Of a stretch of DNA of 64,000 nt, positions 7,217 to 15,983 are shown piece after piece. Source of the DNA: Euzebya pacifica (lineage in GTDB: Bacteria; Actinomycetota; Nitriliruptoria; Euzebyales; Euzebyaceae); assembly GCF_003344865.1 (NCBI RefSeq), contig NZ_CP031165.1:4903910-4967909 (forward strand), in the 5' to 3' direction. The translations under genes were made by a program, and so were the position numbers. The notes under the pieces were generated by a model, which saw only the letters and a list, made by a program, of their open reading frames with translations, was not told where the DNA came from and did no database searches. How positions within the stretch are numbered: the stretch's first letter is position 1; each line of letters opens with the position of its first letter.

Positions 7217-9406
7217 GTGGAGCAGCAACGCCGCTGGCTGATGATGATGGTGCTGGGAGTACCGGTCCTGCTGAGCACGGCGGACCCGGTGCTGCTCGGA
7301 AGCGCCCATCGAGCGGTGCAGGTCGGAGCCCTGCTGGCCATCACCGCCGGCACGGCCTGGGGAGCGGTCCGCCATCGTCCGACCGTGCCCGCCGTGGGGG
7401 CGTTCATCGCGGGCGTCGTGGTGGCCAACGCCATCAACCTCGCACTCGAGCTCGACTCCATCGTGCTCGTCCTGGTCGGGTTCGCCTCCGGTCTCGGCGC
7501 CATCGGACTGATCCTGAGGGCGCGCCGACCTCGGTTCCGGCTGGTCACTGCCGTTGACGCGCTGGCTGTCACGGGAGCCCCGTTCACGATCGTCGCGCTC
7601 ACCGCAACCACCCAGCCGTTGCCGCCGGACGCCCCGACCTTGCTGGTTGCCAACTTCGTCGTGCTGCTGCTGGTGGTCTTCACCATCTGCCTGCCCTACG
7701 AGGTCTCCCGATCACTCGTGATCGGGCTGGCCGCGATCTGCATGTCGACGTTCGCCGACATCGCCACCCTGCTGCATCACCCGTTCACCGCCGCAGGGAC
7801 GAACTTCATGGCAGCGTTCCCGCTGCTGCTGCTGGCCGTCACCGTGATGCACCCGACGTTCACGAGGGTCACCACGCCGGTGCGGCTACCGGATCAGCGG
7901 CATCGGGTCGTTCGGGTCGTGCTGCTGTCCGGATCGATGGCCATCACCCTCTTGCTGGCACTCAGCGACGAACGGCTGCTCACCGACCGCGGTGTGCTGG
8001 CCGTGGCCACCCCGATGCTGCTTGCGGGCCTGATCACCTTCCGGATGGCCGGGTGGATCACGCTGCTGGACGGCGAGGCCCGCAGCCAACGGACGCGCCT
8101 CCGAACCGACCCGCTGACCGGGCTCCGGTCGCCCACCGGGCTGCACAGCTTCCTCGTGGACGCAGAGGTCGCGGGCCCGGTCCCCGGCTGGTCGATGGTG
8201 GTCGTCGACCTCGACGGATTCCGTCGTATCAATGACGCCTTCGGACTCGAGGGTGGCGACGCCACACTGCAGGCCGTGGCCACGACCCTGCGGGCGATCA
8301 CCCCACCGGATGCAGGCCTCGCCCGCCTGGACGCAGACGAGTTCGCGATCGTCCTGCCGGGCGAGGACCTCGTCCGTGCCCGCCGCGTGGCCCTGACAGC
8401 AGTGGCAGCGATCAGGGAGTTGCTGAACACCGGCCCGACGCTCGGACGCCTGTCCCTCCGCGCCTCCGCCGGCATCGCGGTCGAGAACGATGGAGGCGCT
8501 GGCACCATCGATCGGTTGACCCACCGGGCACTCACCGCTGTCGGGCATGCCCAGCAGACCGGCAAGCAGGTCCTGGAGTTCGACCCGGCGATGACCACGG
8601 AGGCGTCCACGGACCTGGCGCTGCTCCGCGACCTCCAGCAGGCCCTCCAGACTGGTTCGGGACAGATCCGGCCGGCCTTCCAGCCGATCGTCGACCTGCG
8701 CACCGGTCGGATCGTGGCGGTGGAGGCCCTCGCGCGGTGGGTCCGTCCCGACGGCACCGCAGTCGAGCCGGATCGCTACATCGGCCTTGCCGAGGCCAGC
8801 GGCTGGATCGGCGCGCTCGGCCAGCGGATGCTGCAGCTGTCGTGCGAAGCCGGCGTGGCGCTCCGCCGGCAGCATCCCGACCTCCGCGTGCACGTCAACG
8901 TCTCACCGGTGGAGGCCGAGCAGCCGTCGTTCGTCCAGGCAACCCTTGCGACGATCCACCGGTCGGGGCTGCCGCTGGACGCGGTCGTCCTGGAGGTCAC
9001 CGAGCAGGTGTTCCTCCCGCGCTCGGGGGCTGCGCTGGATGCGTTCCTCACCCTGGCCGGCGAGGGCGTGGCCCTGGCGCTGGACGACTTCGGCAGCGGG
9101 TACGCCTCGGTCGGCTACCTGTCGCGGCTGCCGCTGGCCTACATCAAGATCGACAAGTCGTTCACGGCCGAACTCGGATCGGAAGGGGCCCTGCTGGAGG
9201 ATCTCATGCCCTTCCTCCGTGCACGCGGCCCGGTCATCATCGCCGAAGGCGTGGAGACCGACGTGCACCTCCGCAACCTCGAGCGCCTCGGCTGTGCGCT
9301 GGGGCAGGGGTGGCTGCTGGGGCGCCCGATCCTGCCCCTCGAGCCCGACGGCGATCCAGCGACGATCCTCGGGCTCGCAGTCGCCCAGCGCTTCGGCACC
9401 AGCTGA
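7217..9406 (+). CDS. Membrane-bound EAL phosphodiesterase with degenerate GGDEF domain
   Basis: Cyclic-di-GMP signalling protein, 729 aa. The first 290 residues hold about eight to nine hydrophobic segments with no recognisable ligand motif, suggesting a membrane sensor. Residues about 300-460 form a GGDEF domain in which the signature is LDADEF, so it is unlikely to be a working cyclase and may act as a GTP sensor. Residues 475-720 form an EAL domain with the catalytic set intact: EAL at about 501, VNVSP, LEVTEQ, DDFGSG near 623, IKIDK and AEGVE. The protein should therefore hydrolyse c-di-GMP. A GTG start is used. It stands alone, with convergent transcription downstream. Confidence 0.88.
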   Translation: MEQQRRWLMMMVLGVPVLLSTADPVLLGSAHRAVQVGALLAITAGTAWGAVRHRPTVPAVGAFIAGVVVANAINLALELDSIVLVLVGFASGLGAIGLILRARRPRFRLVTAVDALAVTGAPFTIVALTATTQPLPPDAPTLLVANFVVLLLVVFTICLPYEVSRSLVIGLAAICMSTFADIATLLHHPFTAAGTNFMAAFPLLLLAVTVMHPTFTRVTTPVRLPDQRHRVVRVVLLSGSMAITLLLALSDERLLTDRGVLAVATPMLLAGLITFRMAGWITLLDGEARSQRTRLRTDPLTGLRSPTGLHSFLVDAEVAGPVPGWSMVVVDLDGFRRINDAFGLEGGDATLQAVATTLRAITPPDAGLARLDADEFAIVLPGEDLVRARRVALTAVAAIRELLNTGPTLGRLSLRASAGIAVENDGGAGTIDRLTHRALTAVGHAQQTGKQVLEFDPAMTTEASTDLALLRDLQQALQTGSGQIRPAFQPIVDLRTGRIVAVEALARWVRPDGTAVEPDRYIGLAEASGWIGALGQRMLQLSCEAGVALRRQHPDLRVHVNVSPVEAEQPSFVQATLATIHRSGLPLDAVVLEVTEQVFLPRSGAALDAFLTLAGEGVALALDDFGSGYASVGYLSRLPLAYIKIDKSFTAELGSEGALLEDLMPFLRARGPVIIAEGVETDVHLRNLERLGCALGQGWLLGRPILPLEPDGDPATILGLAVAQRFGTS

Positions 9407-9463
9407 CCGCGACCGCCCGGCCGTCCACCGGGCCCCGCCCAGTGGTCCGGCGTTGCCGAGTGG

Positions 9464-10090
9464 TCAGGCGTTGCCGAACCGCTGGCGGAACGTCTCCACG
9501 CCTGGACCGATCAGGGCCTCGACCGGAGCGCGGCGACCGTGAAGGGCCGAGGCCAGGTCGATCGCCTTTCCCCGGACAAGGTCACCCTCCCCGTGGGACC
9601 AGCGCAGGTCGGTCGCCTCGAAGCGCAGTCCGTCGATGCCGCCCGCCGGGTTGTAGTGGTCGCGGTTCTCGCCGACGACCTCGTCGAGGACGAGCCTCGT
9701 GGCGTCGGCGTTCGCCGGGTGCTCGAGCCCCAGCGGGAACGCGACGTCGTGGGGGTGCAGCACGACGTCGGCCAGCGCGTCGATCGGGCGGGCCCCGGGC
9801 GGCAGCTTCTGCAGTTCAGCGTTGTCGCGCAGCCCTGCGATCAGCTCCTCCGGCGCCTTGCGGCCGAGCTCCTTGCCGAGCTCGGCCGACGCCGCCGGGA
9901 CGTCCCCTCCGTGCCGCCCGACCCGTTCCATCAGCTCTTCATCGGTGGTGTTCCAGATGAAGTTGATGTGTCCCATGGCCTCGCGGACGGTCCAGAGCTC
10001 GCACAGGCTCCGCGCCTGCCAGTGCTCGGGCTGAAGTGTCTCCAGGAAGTCCGCGGTCCGACGACGTTCTGCTGCAACGAGTCCCCACAT
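9464..10090 (-). CDS. Maleylpyruvate isomerase-family (DinB-like) protein, mycothiol-dependent type
   Basis: A 208-residue protein of the actinobacterial mycothiol-dependent maleylpyruvate isomerase/DinB family. It starts MWGLVAAERRRTADFLETL, followed by the expected W-TVREAMGH helix carrying a metal-ligand histidine and later DVVLHPHDVAFPLG with further histidines. These three positions form the metal site of the four-helix bundle. The C-terminal part resembles the family's SCP2-like extension. The actual reaction is unknown; many members are thiol transferases of unknown substrate. The ATG at 10090 fits the family N-terminus better than a longer frame. It lies 31 bp downstream of the LAL regulator on the same strand, so co-transcription is likely. 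Confidence 0.75.
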   Translation of the reverse strand: MWGLVAAERRRTADFLETLQPEHWQARSLCELWTVREAMGHINFIWNTTDEELMERVGRHGGDVPAASAELGKELGRKAPEELIAGLRDNAELQKLPPGARPIDALADVVLHPHDVAFPLGLEHPANADATRLVLDEVVGENRDHYNPAGGIDGLRFEATDLRWSHGEGDLVRGKAIDLASALHGRRAPVEALIGPGVETFRQRFGNA

Positions 10091-10121
10091 GCGATCGGAC
10101 CCTACCGGATCGCCCCGGTCC

Positions 10122-13004
10122 TCAGCGGACCAGTTCGGCCAGCTCGGCCAGCTCCACCCGGTTGCGCCGGCCGGTCTTGTGCAGCAGCCGTTCGACATGG
10201 GACTTCACCGTCGACGGGGAGACCACCAGCTGCTCGGCGATCTCGCGGTTCGTCAGGCGATCGCCGAGCAGGCACAGCACGTCGAACTCGCGTGCGGTCA
10301 CCCCGAACGGCTGCAACACCTCGGGGACATCGGCCTTGCCCTTCCCGCGCCGTCGCTGTGGCGCACCGGCGTCGCGCGCCACTCCCGCGGCCCAGCGAGC
10401 GAGCTTGGAAAACCCGCCCTCGTCCAGCACCTGCTCGGCGCGCTGCAGGTCCTCCAGCGGCGTCCCCCACCCGTCCTCCAGCGCCGCGATGGCGACGAGG
10501 GCACGGAGGTGGGCGAGGAAGATCGACAGCCTGTCGGCCAGCGCGGGGTGTCGTTCCCGCAGGTCATCGAAGCCCGCCCGCGCGGAGTCGAGTGCAACCC
10601 TGTCGCCGGCCCGCCCGGCGATCACCTCATCGACCAGGAAGCGGGCGAACTGCATCACCGGCACACCGAGGAAGGCCGGGGTGACCAGCTGCTCCCGAGC
10701 AGCCGCCGTCAGGGGGTGGTCGTGGACCGCCAGCACCACCGGCGCGATGCACCACGGGGCGGTCGCGGTCGGCACCGGCATCTCGAGCAGGCGCTCGACC
10801 GACCTGGCGAACAGCGGGACCGACGACTCCACGTCCCCGACCCCGAGGTCGGACAACCCCTCGCACAGACCGGCAGCCAACCCGTCGACCTCGCAGTCGT
10901 CCGAGGCCGCCATCCGGGCACGGTCACCAGCCAGCCGGGCCTTCGCCCGCTGACCGTCCAGCGCGTGTGCCCGACCGAGCATCGCCCACCCCATCGCCTC
11001 GAGCTTGGCCGCGCCCGTGGTGCTGGCGGTGCTGATCAGCCGCTCGGCCCACATCGCCGCCTCACCGGTCCGGAAGCCGAAGCCGTTGATGTTGGCCAGG
11101 TTGTAGGCAGCCATGGCGCTGACCCCCAGCGCACCACACTGCACCGCCCGGTCGTAGGCCGCCGTGAAGCCCGACATCCCTCCCCGCAGGGTGGCCTCGC
11201 CGAGGCCCACCTCGATCAGCGCCCGGGCCTGCCACAGCAGCAGCCCCGCGTCCTCGGCGGCCTTCGCGGCGGCGGCGAAGTGGACGCCCGCCACCTCATA
11301 GCTGGTCTCACGGGCGACGCGACCGAGGACCTCCAGCGCCTCGCACCGGCTGACCCCGGCGTCGGCGCCGGCCTCGAGGGCACGCTGCGCCAACGCCTCG
11401 GCACCGGCCACGTCACCGAGCTCGATCGCGGCGATGGCCCGGAACGACAGGACGTCGACCGGCGCCCCGCCGACCTCGCCGTCGGGGATGACGTCGTCGA
11501 GGTGGTCAGCTGCGTCCTCCCACCTCCCCAGCGAGCCAGCGGCGCGGGCGCGGGCAACCACCACGCGATAGATGCCCGCCTGATCGTCAGCTTGACGCAT
11601 GTCGGCGAGTAGCTGAGGGGCGAGCTCCAGCGCCTCCGGGGCCCGACCGGCCAGCGCGAGCGCCTCCAGACGGAGCTCGCGGGCGGCCAGTCCGCCCTCG
11701 ACCTCCATGGGCAGCGCGTCGGCGAGGTCCAGCCGCGCGAGCGCTGTGGCGGTCGCCCCGACGCGCACGGCGCGCCGCGCGGACTCGACGAGGAGCTTCC
11801 GGGCTCGGGACGTCTCGCCCGCCGCCTCGGCGAGGACCGCGGCGACCTCGAGCTCGTTGTCACCCAGCTCCTGCTCGGTCAACGCGGAGAGCGCGTTGGT
11901 GGCGGCGTCCTTCCTCACCGACGGGGCCATGCTGGCGGCGACGGCATCCCGGGTGAGCGCGTGACGGAACCGAACGCGGCCGTCGTCGCTCCAGTCCACG
12001 ATGGCGAGCTGCGCCCGGACGGCGTCGTCAGCCACCGCTGCGGCCTCGTCGCGGTCCAGTCCCATGCGCTGCAGCAGCACCGCGTCGATCTCGCGACCGA
12101 CCAAGGCTGCGAGCTGCACGTTGCGCCGAGGGAGGGGTGGCAGGGAGCGCACACGGCGCTCGACGGCGTCTCGGTACGTCCGCGGGATCGACGGCGCCCG
12201 GCCCTCGTCGAAGCGCCACGCGGCATCCTGTAGGTGGAGGGCCTTGCTGACCACCGATTCGCGCGTGTACTCCTGGAGGAGCAGCGGGGTGCCCTCACCG
12301 ATCCGCAGGGCGTGCTCGACGAACGAGGCCGGCGCGGCGCCGCCCAGCGCGTCATCGACGAGGAGCGCCGCGTCGGCGTCGGACAGGCGGCCGAGCTCGA
12401 TGAGGCCGACGTCCGGGTGGCCGGCCCAGCGGCCCACGACCCGCGTGCCGTCAGCCGCCGCGACGTCACGTGTGGTGGCCAGCAGCAGCACCGGGTGCTG
12501 GTTCAGGTGGTCGGAGACGTAGTCGAGGACCTCGATCATCTCGGCGTCCGCCCAGTGGAGGTCCTCCACGATCCAGAGCACCGGAGTGTCGGGGCAGGAG
12601 GACAGGAGGCGCAGCAGCGCCTCGCCGACCACCAGCGGGTTGTGCTGGCTGTCGGCGGCATCGCCGGCGCCCAGCAGCGTCCGCAGCCCGGCGCCGAAGA
12701 TCCCCTCGTTGATCTCCGTGTGCGCGGCCCCGCCAGTCATGGCACCCAGCGCCGCTTCGCTGAGTGCACGCAGCGGTGGTGCCGGCGGCGGCGTGCAGCG
12801 GCTCAGCACGCACGAGCCGTCGACATCAGCGGCGAACGTTGCCACGAGCGCGGACTTTCCGATCCCCGGCGCGCCGCTGACCAGCACCCCCCGCCCTCCG
12901 GCATCGGCGGTGCCGGTCCACGCCGAGCGCAACGACGCCAGGTCGACGTCCCGACCGATCAGCCGACCCCTGGTCGCCTCCCCCGCTGTCCGCCGTGCTG
13001 CCAC
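10122..13004 (-). CDS. LAL-type LuxR transcriptional regulator
   Basis: Large ATP-binding regulator of the LuxR family, 960 aa. An N-terminal AAA/STAND ATPase has P-loop GAPGIGKS near residue 45 and Walker B VLWIVEDLHWAD near 145. A long alanine-rich TPR-like middle (about 350-880) follows. The C-terminal helix-turn-helix is complete (TAREFDVLCLLGDRLTNREI and the recognition helix SPSTVKSHVERLL). The length is typical. It is divergent from two RidA genes across a 125-bp gap and upstream of the DinB-like gene, so it may control either or both. The inducer is unknown. An in-frame GTG inside the first 20 codons cannot be excluded as start. Confidence 0.88.
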   Translation of the reverse strand: MAARRTAGEATRGRLIGRDVDLASLRSAWTGTADAGGRGVLVSGAPGIGKSALVATFAADVDGSCVLSRCTPPPAPPLRALSEAALGAMTGGAAHTEINEGIFGAGLRTLLGAGDAADSQHNPLVVGEALLRLLSSCPDTPVLWIVEDLHWADAEMIEVLDYVSDHLNQHPVLLLATTRDVAAADGTRVVGRWAGHPDVGLIELGRLSDADAALLVDDALGGAAPASFVEHALRIGEGTPLLLQEYTRESVVSKALHLQDAAWRFDEGRAPSIPRTYRDAVERRVRSLPPLPRRNVQLAALVGREIDAVLLQRMGLDRDEAAAVADDAVRAQLAIVDWSDDGRVRFRHALTRDAVAASMAPSVRKDAATNALSALTEQELGDNELEVAAVLAEAAGETSRARKLLVESARRAVRVGATATALARLDLADALPMEVEGGLAARELRLEALALAGRAPEALELAPQLLADMRQADDQAGIYRVVVARARAAGSLGRWEDAADHLDDVIPDGEVGGAPVDVLSFRAIAAIELGDVAGAEALAQRALEAGADAGVSRCEALEVLGRVARETSYEVAGVHFAAAAKAAEDAGLLLWQARALIEVGLGEATLRGGMSGFTAAYDRAVQCGALGVSAMAAYNLANINGFGFRTGEAAMWAERLISTASTTGAAKLEAMGWAMLGRAHALDGQRAKARLAGDRARMAASDDCEVDGLAAGLCEGLSDLGVGDVESSVPLFARSVERLLEMPVPTATAPWCIAPVVLAVHDHPLTAAAREQLVTPAFLGVPVMQFARFLVDEVIAGRAGDRVALDSARAGFDDLRERHPALADRLSIFLAHLRALVAIAALEDGWGTPLEDLQRAEQVLDEGGFSKLARWAAGVARDAGAPQRRRGKGKADVPEVLQPFGVTAREFDVLCLLGDRLTNREIAEQLVVSPSTVKSHVERLLHKTGRRNRVELAELAELVR

Positions 13005-13129
13005 GCCGGCAACCTAGCGCACCGCAATATTCCGCCGATCCGGCGGACGACGGCCGCCGCCGCGGGGCGGATGGTGTGCACAGAGCGATTCGGCAGCAGG
13101 CCGGGTCCGCCACCACCGAGGAGAGCGCC

Positions 13130-13528
13130 GTGGCGACGATCATCAAGGAGGAGCTGCGCGCCGGCCCGTTCCACGAGCTGTTCGCACAGGGCGTCTGCGT
13201 CGGGGACACCATCCACCTGTCCGGCGCGGTCAGCCTGGACCAGGCGGGCGGCGTCGTCGGCGTCGGCGATCTCGGTGCCCAGGTCCGGCAGTGCTACGCC
13301 AACATCGGCACCGTCCTGCACCGCTTCGACGTCACGTTCCACAACCTCGTCGACGAGACCTGGTTCGTGACCGACATGGCCCGGGTGATGGGCGAGCTCG
13401 GGTCGGTCACCGCGGCGCGGGCCGACTTCCTGGGCGAGCGTCCGCAGATCACCCAGACGATGGTCGAGGTCGCCGGGCTGGTCATGCCCGAGCTGCTCGT
13501 CGAGATCAAGTGCATCGCCCGTCGCTGA
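13130..13528 (+). CDS. RidA/YjgF-family protein (first of pair)
   Basis: RidA-family small trimeric protein, 132 aa, starting at a GTG preceded by GAGGAGAG. The segments AQGVCVGDTIHLSGAVSLD, the long central helix and MVEVAGLVMPELLVEIKCIA follow the family fold. The canonical arginine of deaminase-active RidA (usually R-x-A near residue 105, before the last strand) is not obvious here: the matching segment reads ITQTMVEVAGL. Imine/enamine hydrolysis is therefore uncertain and another ligand-binding role is possible. It lies 56 bp upstream of a second RidA gene, and both are transcribed away from the LAL regulator, suggesting a regulated two-gene unit. Confidence 0.82.
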   Translation: MATIIKEELRAGPFHELFAQGVCVGDTIHLSGAVSLDQAGGVVGVGDLGAQVRQCYANIGTVLHRFDVTFHNLVDETWFVTDMARVMGELGSVTAARADFLGERPQITQTMVEVAGLVMPELLVEIKCIARR

Positions 13529-13584
13529 ACCGTCGCCTGCCCACACAGACCCTGAACGCAACACACACCAAGAGGAGCACCACC

Positions 13585-14004
13585 ATGAGCACGATCACCC
13601 GCACCCCCGTCAACCCCGTCGCCTGGGGCCAGAACTTCCTGATGCATCAGGGCGAGGTCACCGAGGGCGCCCAGCGCGTCCTGCGCTGCAGCGGCCAGGT
13701 CGACCTGGTCGAGGACGCCGACGCCCCGATGGGCCTGTCGGCCGGCCACGAGGACGTCCGCGGCCAGCTGCAGGCCATCCTGGACTCGCTGGACGCGCTG
13801 CTGGAGGGCGCTGGCATGACCCGCGCCGACATCGTCCACCTGACCTTCTACGCCACCGACATCCCGGCCACGCTCGAGGCCTACGACGTCTACGCCGCTT
13901 GGATCGGCGAGACCGGCGCCATGCCGCCTCAGTCGATGATCGGCGTGGCGTCGCTGGTCGACCCGGGCCTGCACCTCGAGATCGAGATGACCGCGGCCCG
14001 CTGA
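13585..14004 (+). CDS. RidA/YjgF-family protein (second of pair)
   Basis: A second RidA-like protein, 139 aa, with an ATG start and AGAGGAG ribosome site. It has the family segments RVLRCSGQVDLVEDADAP, QLQAILDSLDALLEGAGM, the strand DIVHLTFYATDI, and the end GVASLVDPGLHLEIEMTA. The last strand normally begins with an arginine for substrate carboxylate binding (R-T-A-V); here the region is PQSMIGVASL, so the deaminase role is again in doubt. The pair differs strongly in sequence, so it is not a recent duplication. Paired RidA genes often accompany amine or amino-acid catabolism, but no partner enzyme is evident here. Confidence 0.82.
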   Translation: MSTITRTPVNPVAWGQNFLMHQGEVTEGAQRVLRCSGQVDLVEDADAPMGLSAGHEDVRGQLQAILDSLDALLEGAGMTRADIVHLTFYATDIPATLEAYDVYAAWIGETGAMPPQSMIGVASLVDPGLHLEIEMTAAR

Positions 14005-14096
14005 GCTGCCGGGGCCATGCTGGTCCCGGACCCGATTGGTGCGATGCCGGGCTGGATGATGCCCTCGTGCGGAGTCAGGCCTAGGCTGCCGCCCCG

Positions 14097-14855
14097 GTGT
14101 TGTCACTGGAGCTGTTCCTCGTCGTCCTCGCTGGCTTCGGCGCGGGGACGGTCAACGCCATCGTCGGGTCCGGGACCCTGATCTCGTTCCCCACGTTGGT
14201 CCTGCTGGGCTACCCACCGCTGCTGGCCAACGTCAGCAACAACCTCGGCCTGGTTCCCGGTTCCCTCGCCGGGGCCGTCGGGTACCGCCGTGAGCTGAAG
14301 GGACAGGGCACGCGGCTGCGGTGGCTCGTCCCGGCCTCGCTGGTCGGGGGCAGCGTGGGCGCCCTCGGCCTGCTGGTCCTGCCCGCTGCGGCGTTCGACG
14401 CCATCGTGCCGGTCCTCGTGGCCCTGTCGTTGGTGCTGGTCGTGGTGCAGCCGCGGTTGCGCGAGCGGCTGGCGGGGCGGCTGGTGGAGGACCGCGACGG
14501 CCGTCCCTCGACCGGGCTGATCGTCGGGGTCGCCCTGGCCGGGTGCTACGGCGGCTACTTCGGTGCCGCGCAGGGCATCCTGCTGATCGCGCTGCTCGGC
14601 AGCCTGCTGACCGACGACCTCCAGCGGCTGAACGGGACCAAGAACGTCCTGGCCACGGTCGTCAACGCCGTCGCAGCGGTGGTGTTCCTCTTCGGCGCGG
14701 ACATCGACTGGACGGCGGTCGGACTGATCGCCGTCGGATCGACGGCCGGTGGGTTCGTCGGGGGCCGCTACGGTCGCCTGCTGCCACCGACGGTGCTGCG
14801 GGCCTTCATCGTGGTCGTCGGCGTGGCCGCCCTGATCCGGCTGCTGGCCCCCTGA
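14097..14855 (+). CDS. TSUP-family (TauE/SafE) membrane permease
   Basis: Integral membrane protein of the sulfite-exporter TauE/SafE superfamily, 252 aa, with seven to eight hydrophobic segments. The two family repeats are visible as GAGTVNAIVGSGTLISFPTL near the start and VALAGCYGGYFGAAQGILLIAL near residue 150. Members move small anions such as sulfite, sulfonates or organic acids, and the substrate cannot be assigned here. Translation most likely begins at the GTG at 14097, just after a short gap from the RidA pair; no strong ribosome site is visible. The following aldo/keto reductase is only 47 bp away and may be co-transcribed. Confidence 0.85.
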   Translation: MLSLELFLVVLAGFGAGTVNAIVGSGTLISFPTLVLLGYPPLLANVSNNLGLVPGSLAGAVGYRRELKGQGTRLRWLVPASLVGGSVGALGLLVLPAAAFDAIVPVLVALSLVLVVVQPRLRERLAGRLVEDRDGRPSTGLIVGVALAGCYGGYFGAAQGILLIALLGSLLTDDLQRLNGTKNVLATVVNAVAAVVFLFGADIDWTAVGLIAVGSTAGGFVGGRYGRLLPPTVLRAFIVVVGVAALIRLLAP

Positions 14856-14902
14856 CCCGGCCCGCCGTGCACGCCCCCGCCTGACGGCCGAGACTGCAGG
14901 GC

Positions 14903-15949
14903 ATGGAGCAGCCCAACCACGAGATGCCCGTCGCCCAGCTCGGCCCACGCGGTCCCGTCGTGTCCCGGCTTGCGCTGGGGACCATGACCTTCGGTGCCGA
15001 GACCGCGGCCGAGGAGGCCCACCGCCAGCTCGACGCCTTCCACGACGCAGGCGGCACGTTCCTCGACACCGCCGACGTGTACGCCGACGGCGAGTCCGAA
15101 CGCATCGTCGGCGAGTGGCTGCGGTCCCGTGGCCACGACGACGTGATCGTGGCCACCAAGGGTCGTTTCGCCCCACCACCGGGGTCGCCGGGGGCGTCAC
15201 GTCGCGGGTTGGTCCGGGCGATCGACGCGTCCCTCGACCGGCTGGGCGTGGACTCGATCGACGTCTACTTCGTGCACGGCTGGGATCGCGACACCCCGAT
15301 CGAGGAGACCCTGGACGTGCTGAGCGCCGAGGTCCGCAAGGGCAAGCTGCACGCCGTCGGCTGGTCCAACGTGACCGGCTGGCAGCTGAGCCGGCTGATG
15401 ACCACCGCACGGCTCGGCGGGTACGTCGTGCCGACGGTCGTGCAGCCCCAGTACAACCTGCTGGACCGGTCCATCGAGCTGGAGGTGCTGCCGTGCGCCA
15501 TCGACGAGAAGCTGGCGGTGACGCCGTGGTCGCCGCTCGGGGGCGGATGGCTGACGGGGAAGTACCAACGCGATACACAGCCGACGGGTGCCACCCGGCT
15601 GGGTGAGGACCCCAACCGCGGGGTCGAGGCCTATGACACCCGCAACACCGAGCGGACATGGCAGGTGCTGGACGTGGTCGGGGCCATCGCCGAACGGCAC
15701 GACCGGTCCATGGCCGAGGTCGCCGTCGCCTGGCTCCTGACCCGCCTGAACGTCGCGTCGGTGCTGCTGGGGGCCCGAACGCTCGAGCAGCTCGAGCAGG
15801 TCCTGCCGGCAGCCTCCCTGGCCCTCGACGCCGAGGACCTCGAGCAGCTGGCCGCTGTGTCGGCTCCGGGGCTGCCCGACTACCCCTACGGTGTGGTCGA
15901 GTCGTTCAGCGACATGGCGATCTGGAAGGTGCTGGGGACAGCCGGCTGA
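14903..15949 (+). CDS. Aldo/keto reductase
   Basis: NAD(P)H-dependent oxidoreductase of the aldo/keto reductase superfamily, 348 aa. The catalytic tetrad is readable: D and Y in DTADVYADGESE, K in VIVATKGRF, and H in DVYFVHGWDRDTP. The cofactor-binding end includes VLLGARTLEQLEQVLPAASL. The length and the TMTFG N-terminus suit the YajO/Tas-like class. It should reduce small aldehydes or ketones; the natural substrate is unknown. It begins at an ATG 47 bp after the TSUP permease and is followed 34 bp later by the pterin dehydratase-like fusion, so the three may form a transcription unit. Confidence 0.88.
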   Translation: MEQPNHEMPVAQLGPRGPVVSRLALGTMTFGAETAAEEAHRQLDAFHDAGGTFLDTADVYADGESERIVGEWLRSRGHDDVIVATKGRFAPPPGSPGASRRGLVRAIDASLDRLGVDSIDVYFVHGWDRDTPIEETLDVLSAEVRKGKLHAVGWSNVTGWQLSRLMTTARLGGYVVPTVVQPQYNLLDRSIELEVLPCAIDEKLAVTPWSPLGGGWLTGKYQRDTQPTGATRLGEDPNRGVEAYDTRNTERTWQVLDVVGAIAERHDRSMAEVAVAWLLTRLNVASVLLGARTLEQLEQVLPAASLALDAEDLEQLAAVSAPGLPDYPYGVVESFSDMAIWKVLGTAG

Positions 15950-15983
15950 GCCGGCCCCGGATCCCGCGACGAGGAGGAACAGC

